NCBI RefSeq assembly: GCF_000182925.2
Contig: NC_026505.1
Coordinates: 558,001 to 622,000 of the forward strand
Length of the DNA stretch: 64,000 nucleotides
DNA from: Neurospora crassa OR74A
Lineage: Eukaryota; Ascomycota; Sordariomycetes; Sordariales; Sordariaceae
Reading direction: 5' to 3'
A program made the translations under genes and the position numbers. Each line of letters opens with the position of its first letter. Position 1 is the stretch's first letter. A model generated the notes under the pieces. The model was not told the origin of the DNA, searched no databases, and was given only the letters and a program-made list of their open reading frames with translations. Shown here piece by piece: positions 31,401 to 42,899 of the stretch.

Positions 31401-33841
31401 TAAAAACATTTACTAACAATTTCTATATAAGGAAATAAAAGTATTTACTAGTAGTTTCCTTATAGCTTTTAATTATAAAATACTAATATACTAATAAATA
31501 ATAGTATAAATAAAGTCCGAAAATTATACTTTTATTATTTAGTAATAATATTAGTCGAAAGTATAATATTCTATAGAATTATTTATAACGAAGCGTAATT
31601 TATATGCAATAAAGACTCTACAATATAAAAATAAATCCGCCTATTGCCCAAGCGCACTATTATCTATATTTCTACTACCCCCCTTTTAAATAGGGTAATA
31701 AATTTTAATATATTTACCTCCTTAGTATAGGAAAATATAGCACTCCCTATCCAATTTCCAAACTATTTTACTAGCGAAGCCCTTATANNNNNNNNNNNNN
31801 NNNNNNNNNNNNNNNNNNNNNNNNNNNNNNNNNNNNNNNNNNNNNNNNNNNNNNNNNNNNNNNNNNNNNNNNNNNNNNNNNNNNNNNAAACTTAATAAAT
31901 TTTACTATAACCCTAACCATCCTACTAATTTCTAATTTAATTACAATATACCTAAATTTGCTAATATCCTTAACGACCTCCAATTAATTAAAAAGATATA
32001 GGGTTTTAAATAGTAAACCTTTAACTTACTTACCCAAAATTTAGTATCGGATAATAGGACTATTGTATCGTCCAATACTATATCTATTATTAATAATTAT
32101 AAATATATCTAATTATCTCGCAATATAACAACCCCTATCACTCTACCTAATAGTATTATAATATACCTATCGGCTATTATTCTGCTAATAACTATCTATT
32201 GTATTACACTTACCTACCGCACTCTAAGTAATAAAATTGTAATTATAACTAATACTATACTCAAGCGCCTATATAATAATCCTATATACAATATAAAAGA
32301 TTCTAAAAATACCGAAAAGAGAAAAGGATTTAATATAATATTAATTCGTTCCTTATAATACCTTATACAAAATTACTATATATTCCAACTCCTAAGCGTC
32401 TACAATCCCATTACAACTTCAGATACTAAAAAAATAGAAAAGTTCCTATCTTATAAATTAGAATTCCCTAACGTTACCTAAATTCCTAATAAAGAAGATT
32501 TATTAACTAAATTTAGTATTAATACTATCGAAGTACTCCTTAAGAATAATTTTAATAGTAGTTTAATATATATATTTTTCTAACTAAATTAAGATCCGGA
32601 TATTTAGCTTCCCGTCGACCCGACCTATATACTCGCTTTTTATTATAGTAAATCTCTATTATAAATATAAATACTAGAAGAATATTTTAAATAGAAAGGG
32701 CAGAAGAAGTGTATGCTAGTAGTCGTTAATTCGTTTTAGATATAAATATAAGCCCCCTTAATCGCCTACTATAGCCTACCTATACTAATATTTTTATAGG
32801 ACCCTTATATCCCTATTAGAGAAGGCTTCTTTCTTAATATAATTTATTAGATTTAATTAAGTGCAATCGGAATAAACTACTATTATTTCGGACTAGAATT
32901 CGCTATAAACGAATATTAACATTCTTATTTTAAACTCTAATATTAATATAACCGGACTAAATATATATCGGTAATACTATATTAATATTGGACTTTTATT
33001 TATATAGAACGTACCAATTATATTTTAATATATTAAATATTTCTACCGGATTGAATAGACCGAATTAATATAGTAATTCCTCCCAACTATTTATAGTACT
33101 ATTAATATATAGTAAAAAGAATATATAATAAGAAAGGTTAGTATATATTTCCCTATAGAGAAATATTACCTATAGGCTTACTAACTTAAATTAGTAGGTC
33201 TACTCCCTCCAATCGGAGATTAGTATTAAATATATTTATAATAAATATTTATAGACGCTTTTATTATATAAAGCTACGAAAGTCGTAATATTATATAAAT
33301 TTAATTACTATACTTAAGTAATATTCCCTCCTTAAGGAGTTAAAGACTGTTATATAGTACGCGTAACGTATATTAGTAACGTATATTCCTCGCTTATTCG
33401 ATATTATATAATATATAAGGAGAGCTTCGAGGATAGCGAAGTAAGCTAGGCTATCCTTAAATATTTGCCTCTTTATAGGCTAATATTTATAAATTTTATT
33501 TTTAATAATATTACTAATAATACTATCCTTACAATTAAGGACTTAAATAAAATATCCGGGGGTACTACTAATCTATTTAATATTAATACTATCCTTAAAT
33601 ATAAATAAATAAAAGAAGAGCGTTACTAGTTCGTAGCGGACTTAGCTAATACCCTTATTAAATCCTCCAAAAACAAATAGTAGAAAAGAATAATTATATA
33701 AATTAAGGTTACAAATAAGATCGGTTAGGGTAATATTAAAATCAAATCCGAAAAAGAATTAACAGAAATCCTTAAACTAAATAACGAACTTAAAAAGGCC
33801 TACTAGAATATTATTATACTATATAACCTATAGTTAACTAG
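28500..33841 (+). pseudogene. RIP-destroyed SNF2-type helicase-like gene
   Basis: One plus-strand frame stays readable for several kb with only TAA/TAG interruptions, for example KEPYIPPIPYTIRVRNLKNP near 29290. At 30683-30703 it codes NNVSTRKT in the place of a Walker A P-loop; each changed Gly codon (AGT, AGA) is one G-to-A transition away from GxGKT. Downstream comes PSLVLILFNFI (motif Ia-like) and then a lysine-rich low-complexity segment. The order fits an SNF2-family ATPase with a long N-terminal region. A gap (31788-31887) interrupts it. The 3' end is split by the LTR element, and similar-style reading resumes at 41687. It cannot be functional. The family assignment rests on the P-loop and its flanks and is tentative. 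Confidence 0.45.
31788..31887. other. assembly gap, 100 N
   Basis: Run of exactly 100 N inside the AT-rich block; true size unknown. Any frame crossing it is meaningless. Confidence 1.
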
Positions 33842-33846
33842 TAAAT

Positions 33847-34080
33847 TATTACGGGGATGCACCGTTAAGTATAAGGTAGGATATGCGTTGTTGCACGAGG
33901 GAAGTAGAAGAAGTGTGTATAGCTAGGGCAAGATATAGGGTATAGGTAAGATCTACCTTTATGGATGGATCTACTACGTAACTTCTTGCCTATAGCAAGC
34001 CTAGTACTATAGTATTAGGTATAGTAAGTATACTAGCTATAGTACGACTAGTATAGGGTCTATAATCTACCCTTATAATA
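33847..34080 (-). repeat. 3' LTR (left)
   Basis: 234 bp, from TATTACGGGG to CCCTTATAATA. It is the same length as the right LTR, and the differences I can see are all transitions (about 29), as expected if RIP and not random decay separated them. The left flank is TAAAT. Confidence 0.85.
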
Positions 34081-37000
34081 CTACCCCCTCGCAAAGAAGC
34101 CTCCCTCTTTACGGAAAAGTTGTTAGAATATATTATTTTATCCTTCAATAATACCAAAGTAGGTCCTCCCAATTATCCTATAAATATACCTAATTAATTA
34201 TCGATAAAACTTTTTAGCGCCCGTACTAAGGCGGGAAGTTATTTAGCACCCTTACTCCTATTTAAGGGCAGAATACTAGCTAAAATATCGCTAATCTAAC
34301 CTTTTCGCTATAAAAGCTATTATTACCTTTAATAATCTATCTACACCTCGGAAATTAGTTTAAAGTACGCTAATTATCGTATATAGAAAACTTTAATAAC
34401 TCTTACTATTACTAACCCTACCGGGGGTACTACGGGGACGCCTATAGTATAATAGTTTATAGGGACGCTTACAACTACTACTAATATAAATCTAGAAAAC
34501 TCGCGTATTTAACTCCCTACTTATACCTCATTTCTTCTTTAACGCTCAATTATTGTACTACTAACGTTTCTCAAATCCTTCTTATCTTCCAATCTTATCC
34601 GCTATAGGTTTCTAGTATTAACTATATATATAACTAATCTAGGGAACAAGAGACGTAAGACCGCCGTAAAACGTACTATTTCTTAATACTATTAATAATT
34701 ACCCTACAAAAGGGTATACTATAAAGTATTTAATTAAAGTACGCGGAATAAATTGTACTAAACTCCTTTTCTTTTTAATAAAATTACCCTTTTTACTATA
34801 AGATTCGTATATTCCGTTTTAACTAAAATTAATTTAAACTAGTAGTAAGGTTTAGTAATAGGGTCTCCTTAAATACTAACTTCTTCCTTAATTTCCCTTT
34901 TATTCGTCTCCTTTTAACTTATATTAGTAGTAGTAGTATATCGGAGTTATTGTTGTAAAACTTCCAAATAGTATCGTCGCAGCCCTCCAAATCCTTAACC
35001 GATTACTAAGTAAGTTTATCAATATTCTTCCATTTAATCTAGTATATCCAACGGCCGTTATCTACTTTATTGTAACCTACAATATTTTTAAACTCCTATT
35101 CCCACTATTTATTATTATTATAGTTATCGGTCCTTATTATAAATCTCCCTTAGTTGGCTAAAATATTTTATTTAACCTCGTATTGATTAGGAAGCCCGGC
35201 TATCTCCTACAATTTAACTATAGATATATAGAAGATAAAGTTAACTTTTATATTCTTAGGGAACTTAAACTTCACTTAATAAGAATTGTATTTAATTATA
35301 TAGAAAGGACCTTCCTATTTAAGTACTAATTTAGCCTATAATTTACCTATAGCGAGGTTCTTCGTATTTAGTAATACTTTATCTCTAATGCAATACTTTA
35401 ATACGTTACTACAATTTTTATTTATATTTGCTTTATATTAATCTTATACTTACTTTAATAAAGTAATTACCCCTTTTAAAATAGTTTAAAAGCGACTTGC
35501 AACTTCTAAAGCTTTAAAGAACTCTTTCTTTTATACTTCGGATAAATTTAGCGGGTATAGTATTACTAATTTAATCCCTATACGTAGGTAGAAGCTATAA
35601 TTAATATAGAACGGACTAACTCCTATAGTTTCTAAAACTATATTATTATATATAAATTCTACTAATAATAGCTAATCCGCCCAATTATTTTAAGCTTAAT
35701 TAACGTAGAGCCGGAAGTATTATTTTATTTCAATATTAAATCTCTTAGTTTGGCTATTAGTTTAGGAATAGAAAGCCGACAATAACTTAATAGTTACGCC
35801 TAATCGCTTATATAAAGTCCTTTAAAGTACTAAAATAAATTAGGAACCTCTATTTGAAATAATATTATTTAATAAACTATAGATACTAAAAATATATTTA
35901 ATAAACCGCTCGACTAATTCCTCTATCTCTAGGATTTCTATTGGAATATAGTATTGTATTTTTATTAAGTAGTCGATTACTACTATAATATATTTATAAA
36001 TTCTACCTCTCCTTTCGTATAGGGTTATTAGTATAATATAGTCTACTAATATTTCTATCCAAAACTTGAATAGGACTAAGAATAATTTTAAGAAACCCGT
36101 AGGAAAATAGCGAAAGGACTTCGTTTTAGCGCATACTAAATATATTTTATAATATTCCTTTACTAATTAGTATATTCCTAATTAATAGTAGAACCTATTA
36201 AAACTCTCGTATATTCGTTTACGTCTAGGGTAGCTACCTAGCTGTACCGTATATATTTTATAAATTAATTACAATTAAATATCCTTATTATTTAGGTTAA
36301 TAAATACCCTCTCCTCTATATCCTTTCTCTAATAAATATAGCCCTACCTTATTGTATATTTAGTAAAAGTAATTTTAAACTTCTTATTAATCTTAACGGT
36401 CTATATTTGTTAGCCGTTTTTCTAAAAGTAAAAGACTATTTCCTATATTAAATTTAATTTTATATAATTATTATTAATAAAGTTATTTATAGATTTCAAT
36501 ATATTAAATTTATAGAGGCTAAATTCTCCGAAGTCCAGGTTTTGGTTGTAGAAGCCTAATACGTAGCTTATATAATAAATTTCCTCTATAGCGCTTAAGT
36601 GTAAATAATTAATATTTATATCTTTTTTTTAGAAGAACGTCGGGTCGAAATAGTCCGGATCGATTAATAGCTTCTTTTTCGCCCTTAATTGCTCATTATT
36701 TATATCCTAGGGCCTATCCTCTAATTTCCTATTCAATGCATTGGGATATATATTATTTAGGCCCTAGTAATAAATAATTTGGAAATTAAAATAGTTAAGA
36801 AACTCTAATTACCTTATATATTTAAGTGTAAGCTATTTAATTGTAGCGAATATTTTAAAGTTCTTATAATTTATTATAATTTCTACCTCCTACTAGGCTC
36901 CTTCCAATTCTAGGGACTATTCCTTAAGAGCTTTAACGATTACTAGTAACTCTTTATTATAAATATTATAATTATACTCGGCTGCATTATACTTAGCCGA

Positions 37001-37513
37001 GAAGTAGGTTATTAAGTAGAGGACCCTATTGTCTCCTTATTATAATAGTATCCCCCCTAACGCCTAATTTAATATATTAATTTTAATTACTATTTTCTTT
37101 TCCCAATTAAAGATTTTGAATATTAGTACAATCGTAAACGCAGTCTTTAAATTATTAAAAGCTCTCTAGTAGTTAAAGTTCTAATACTAATTAACGTTCT
37201 TCTAAATTAATTTATAGAACAGTTTTATTATATTTGAGAAGTTCCTAATAAATCGTTGGTAGAAGTTAGCGAATTTAAGGAAAGACTATAAAGCCTTCTT
37301 TAACTTAAGTGTACCCTATTTAATTACTACTTTAATTTTATTTATATTTATCTTAATACCTCCTAATATAATAATAAAGCCCAAATACTTTATTTTAGTA
37401 GTATAGAACTCGCATTTATCTATATTAATCTAGAGCCTAGAACGTTCGAGGCGGTTAAGGACGTTAGAGACGTACTAAATATATTCTTCCTTGTTATCCG
37501 AATAAATTAAAAT

Positions 37514-37525
37514 ATCGTCGAAGTA
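37514..37525 (-). other. reverse transcriptase YFDD catalytic motif
   Basis: The minus strand reads TAC TTC GAC GAT inside FATVYFDDILIYSDNKEEY, the classic YXDD box of Ty3/gypsy reverse transcriptases. It fixes the orientation of the element. Confidence 0.85.
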
Positions 37526-40500
37526 AACTGTAGCGAACTTATTTAGGGTATTGTATAGAACGTCGTTAATAAAATTTTAGAACGTTGCGGGCGCCCCTTA
37601 TAAATTGAAAGGATATATAAGTAATTTATAGAGCCCGAAACGTATTATAAATACTATAAATTATTTATAACCCTTATATACCTTAATGTAGTTAAAAGTG
37701 GTAATTATATTTAATTTTGTAAAGATTTTTACTTTACAAATAGTATCGAAGGTTTCCTTAATTAGTAGGAGCGGATACTAAATTTTTAAAGTAGTATTAT
37801 TAATACTACAGTAGTTAATATAAATATATATGCCGCCGCCCAATTTCTTTGCTAGAAGGATTAGTAAAGCGGCTAATAATTATAATAGCTGGATAAAGCC
37901 TTACTTAATATTATTATCGAACTATTTCTTAATAACCCCCAACTCTACTAATAAAAAGGAGTATAAATGTATATTTAGAACGGCTACGCCCAGAATAAGC
38001 TTAATCTTATAATTGTAGGAACGGTATTAGGGTATAACTTTAGCCTCCTTTAAATTAGTAACGTTCTAATATTTATAATAATAAACCAATATTTTAACTT
38101 TAATTTCTTATTCGGTAGCTAACGGACAGTCTACCTTCTTATAGAACTTCCTTATATTTTCTTCTAAAATCCTAGCTATAACCTCGCTGAAGTCGCTTTA
38201 TAGAACCCTTAGGAAGTAGTCTATAAACTAATCCTTATATTTAACCCCGTCCCTTATATAAATATTTCCGTATATTTACTCTATAATATTAAACTTCTTC
38301 TCTATTCCGGGTTAGTTAAATCCAATTTCTTCCGCTATCTATTTTAGTACCTCGTTAATTTCCTCTTAAGTAATTATAATAACTTCTAACTACTCCGTCT
38401 TAATTACAAAATTGAAACTAACTGCATTAAATTCCATAATATTATTTATATTAATAAGGATTTTACTAATATTAATAGGTCTTACGAATAATAGTGCTAA
38501 AGGTCTCCTATTGGGGTTTATATTAGGCAACCGTCGGCCCCCAACCATTCGGTAAGGAACCGGCCTCCCTCTTTCTTCGGGTTCGGGCACTATAGTACTT
38601 AAATCGTATAGTAATATTATTGCTTAACGGCCTTCTAATAAATTAATCGGCTAAAACTACTTAGGGTTAATACCGGTACCTAATCTTTTTACTATTTTTT
38701 CCCATAGCCTCACCTTCTTATAATAAATTATTTACTTAATTTAAAAGAGGTTAAGTATTTTAATTATAGGGGGTTCGGCTATAGAAATTAGCGTCTTTAC
38801 CTTAGGGTTATAGCTTTCTATAGTAGTAATAGAGTTGGTGTATAGGACTTTAAGTACTTAGGTTTAAAAATCCAGTATATCCTAAAGGAGGTACACCCTC
38901 CGGTATTTCCTATTAAACCTCAATTCCCTAATTTCCTAATTTATAAATAGGTTATACTATTATAACTATAGGAGTCCTAAAATAATTAAGTTTATAGGTA
39001 AGAGAGTAAAGATTAGTATATCGATTTCCTCGTTATAAATATTAATCCTTATTATTACCGTAGTATATTCCGTAATATAAGTATTAAGATTACTGTCTAC
39101 AAACTATAGAAGTTGTAGTCTATTTAGCTTCTTAACTAGTAAATTATTTTTTTTAATAAAATTAGCATCGATAAAAGCTTTACTAGTATAACTGCTATCG
39201 ACGAATATTAAACAATATACTTTATGCTTACTATAATAAAAATAATTTAAAAGAAAAATAAATTTCTCTAATTTAACTATAATTAAATTAATTAATAAAA
39301 ACTCTAAAGATCCTCCCTAATCTAACAAACTATCCCCTTATCTTCCTATTCCTTCTTCTATCCTTTCTAGTAATAGCCTCCGTCGGCGATTTATAATAAA
39401 AGTATAGTATTTCCCTAATTATTAATCTCAACTTAGGTATTATTGTTAATATTATTAGCAATTCTAACGTCGTCGCCCTTTCTATTACTATAACTACTCT
39501 AACTAGCCTTCTTATCCTAATTTTTTAATTTATTCTTCTAATTGGCCGTACTATTAATAGGGCCTTTACCATCTCCTAAATTAAACTTAGCTTAATACTT
39601 TTTCCAATCGTAGCCTTTCTTTCTATATTTCTCGTATTCACTATTAATAACGCGTTACTTCCAAACGGTTTAAAGGATTATACAACGTAGGATAATATTT
39701 AAATCCATAGCATTACCCCCTTAGGAAGTAGTTTTATTAGAATTACTACTACTACCACTATTATTAGTATTATTAACACTAGTATTTTAATAGGCGCCCA
39801 CCATCTTAATGTTAAACTAATACTCTTCGAAATTCTAGGCCAATTTACAAATTAGTTTGAGCCAACCATCAAAATCGTCGCTAGCTAATTACTCCTACTA
39901 AACTAAAACTACATCTCTAAGGGAACCCTTAATTTTCTATTTGAACCAAAAGATACATATAGAATTAACTATAGCGCAACGGTTAGCCCACATAACGAAC
40001 TTATCCTCAAAATCTTAGAAGCTATCCTTGTACTAGAACTATTAGAATTTATACTTAATATTAATCTTTATATCTATTGTATTGTATTTAGTATCGAAAT
40101 AGGTAATAAAGACTTCAATTATCTCCTATAGCTAATCCTTCGGGTTATTAATTATTATAACTCTCTCTATACTAATTTCTAAATTAATTATAGGCGCCTT
40201 ACCTAAACGATAGTAGATATATAGAAGCTTATTTTACTTAATTATAAAATAATTATTATCCTACTTCTAATAGAATTGTATTTTAGCCCGCTAAGTATAA
40301 TAAGTATTGTTACAATCGAGTATAGTTTTACTACTAACGTCGAAAACCTTAAGATTTGTAGTTTAACGACGGCCTAAATAACTTGGAGCCGGAAGGGTAG
40401 AAGGAAAGTTGTAGCTACTACTGTTGCCGGTACCTCCTCCTTTATTATTTTTAAAACTACTACCGCCGCTAGAAATATTACTAAGGCCGGAGCTACCTGT

Positions 40501-41447
40501 ATAGCCTCCGCTAATCCCTCTATTACCCGCTAATTTACTAGGGGCGCTAGTATTACTATTATAAAGTAAGGAGTGTAAACTATTATTATTAATTTTTAAG
40601 TTGGCGATTCTAGACTTTAAAGAAGCAATAGTACCCTTGTATTCGCTAATTTCGTTAATAGTACTGATTATTTTACTATTATAGGCGTTGTTTAAAGCCT
40701 AAATATCGTTAACCGCCCGCTAGTAGTCGGTTTTCTAAGTAATAATTTAGTTCTATAATTCTCTAATTTAATTATACAAAATATTAACTTCGGCTTTATA
40801 GTTAGCCTCTTTTTAATTAAAATTGTACTCTACTAGCGCTGTAGTATTTATAATCGGATTTATAATAATACGGAAGATTGGGACGTTTAATAAATTAATA
40901 ATTCGAAGTTAGAAAAATATAGGGTAAAATATTTAGGGGGCGACTAATTATATTGCGTATTATAGGGCTATCTATTTAATGCGGCGGACCGGATTATTAT
41001 TATAGGTACTTAATATTATAAGCGCTAAATCTTTATTAGTAATAAACCGCTCCTTATAATTGTCGGCTATATTATAAATATATAAACCGGCGATATTAAT
41101 ATCGACGCTTTCTATATTGTTAATGAAAATAAAAAGCTTAAACGCAATTAAGTCTTTAAATTAAATAATAATAGTAGTTATAGTCGTACTATTGACTAAA
41201 CGATTATAATACCCCTAGAAACTATTTATTTTATTAAAATAAAGTAGTTAATAGGATGTTAAATGTCTTACTAAAACCTCCTAAGTTCCGTACTTAACGA
41301 GAACTTTTAGAAATATTTAGTCGGTTTATATACTACGAAAATAACGAAATTATAAGAAAACTAACGAACTAGGCGATTGCTAGGAAAGCTATTCGTTACC
41401 GATCTTTAATAGTTGTACGCGCACAACGTAAAAAAGGTACAACAAAC

Positions 41448-41681
41448 TATTATAGGGATATACTGTTAGGTATAAAGTAGGATATGCGTTGTTGTACGAG
41501 GGAAGTGGAAGAGGTGTGTGTAGCTAGGGTAAAATATAGGGTATAGGTAAGATCTACCTTTATAGATGGATCTACTATGTAACTTCTTACCTATAGTAAG
41601 CCTAGTACTGTAGTATTAGGTACAGTAAGTGTACCAGCTATAGTACGATTGGCACAGGGTCTATGATCTACCCCTGTGATA
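41448..41681 (-). repeat. 5' LTR (right)
   Basis: 234 bp, TATTATAGGG to CCCCTGTGATA, followed by the TAAAT target duplication. It keeps more CA/TG than the interior (GGTGTGTGTAGC, GGCACAGGG), so it is less mutated than the left LTR. Confidence 0.85.
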
Positions 41682-41686
41682 TAAAT

Positions 41687-42240
41687 AACCTACGGAGAAT
41701 ACCCTCTCTAATTTGCCTATAGTTAAATAACCGTATTAATTAAACCTCCGAAGCAATTCTTGTGAAGGCGTTATATTGGAAGTCGATTCTACTACTAATA
41801 TACCTACTATAATAAATATTACTGAAAATATATAATCTTTGCCTACGGGGAATAAAGATAACCCCCCCGAATTACCTATAACTGAATATTAGCAACAATT
41901 AGACTACTAAAATAATTCTCGCGAAGGCGTTATACTAGAAATTAACCCTACTCTCCCGCCTACTAGTAATATAATAAGTACTATTAAAAATATATAGATT
42001 TTCCCTATAGGGAATTAAAATAGCGGAGCGTAATTATCTTCCAATAACAATTCTAACCCTATTCTCCCGCCTACTAGTAACTTATCTAATACCTAAGAAT
42101 TAAATAATAATAATAATTAAAATAATTTTATAAATATCCCCTATTTAAAAAATAGGAAAGTAAACCTTCTAGTCCTATCTCTAACGTATCCCTAATCTAT
42201 TACTAACAATTTCTTAAGTTAATACTAAAAAAATAAAACT
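41687..42240 (+). pseudogene. probable 3' continuation of the helicase-like gene beyond the LTR insertion
   Basis: Directly after the target duplication the plus strand is again readable, with a peptide repeated twice (SCEGVILEVDST... and SREGVILEINPT...). The style matches the sequence left of the element (33400-33841, KSEKELTEILKLNNELKKA). The simplest reading is that the retrotransposon inserted into the 3' part of that gene. Confidence 0.35.
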
Positions 42241-42549
42241 AATATATAAAGAGTATTAAAATATACCTTTATTTATTCCCTATATTTATCCGGAATATAA
42301 AGCGAACTCCTATACTTATAAGCTTTATATTTATTTTTTTTAAAACTTCTACTAATTATCTATTTATTATAAACCCCCCCTCTATTTACCCTTCTAATAA
42401 TAGTAAAGGCTAACGCTATATTATTTAAACCTACTTCCAAGAGGATAAAGGCGAAGATATATCCTAAATATATTATAGATCGACTTAAACTTTAAACTAA
42501 GCTCTAATTATATATAAGACATAATATAAATTAGAAAAATAAAAGTACT

Positions 42550-42890
42550 ATAAAAATAAATAACTAAATAACAAAACTTTAAATAAATATAATACTATAA
42601 CTAATAAAATTTCTACTATTATTTTAAAGGAAATTTCTTTCTTATATTCTAACTTTTTTTTACTAATAAATAATTAAATAATAAAACCTTAAATAAATAT
42701 AATACTATAGCTAATAAAGTTTCCGCTATCGTTTTAAGGGAGGTTTCTTTTTTATATTCTAACTTTTTTTTTACTAATAAACAATTAAATAATAAGACCT
42801 TAGGCGAGTATAATACCGCAGCCAATAAAATTTCTACTATCGTTTTAAAGGAGGTTTTTTTTTATATTCTAACTTTTTCAAAATTAGATA
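42550..42890. repeat. three tandem copies of a ~112-bp unit
   Basis: Copies start near 42550, 42663 and 42775. Each runs CTAATAAATAATTAAATAATAA, then a middle with TAATAAAATTTC and TTTTAAAGGA, and ends TTTATATTCTAACTTTTTT. The copies differ mainly by transitions; the third is the least AT-shifted. Confidence 0.85.
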
Positions 42891-42899
42891 TTATAGGAT

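Larger units (their letters stand above)
33847..41681 (-). mobile_element. full-length Ty3/gypsy chromovirus-like LTR retrotransposon, RIP-inactivated
   Basis: The element is 7835 bp long, bounded by 234-bp direct repeats and flanked by TAAAT on both sides (33842-33846 and 41682-41686). In minus orientation the LTR begins TATCACAGGGG (originally probably TG...). A purine-rich GCGAGGGGGTAG lies right before the 3' LTR, as a polypurine tract should. The minus strand, in order, shows a gag-like region (about 41.4-39.4 kb, with NAMDLN), reverse transcriptase with YFDDILIYSDN (catalytic YXDD at 37525-37514), and RNase H (ALGGILL... VLYLITYFSAKYNAAEYN at about 37070-36950). Integrase should follow, and at the C-terminal end there is a chromodomain-like stretch (about 35090-34930, IKWKNIDKLT, then SVKDLEGCDDTIWKFY). 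The PR-RT-RH-IN order and terminal chromodomain mark Ty3/gypsy chromoviruses. Many in-frame TAG/TAA show that it is dead. Confidence 0.85.

Noticed and set aside
31783-31983. Open frame crossing the N gap
   Set aside because: Artefact of translating N.
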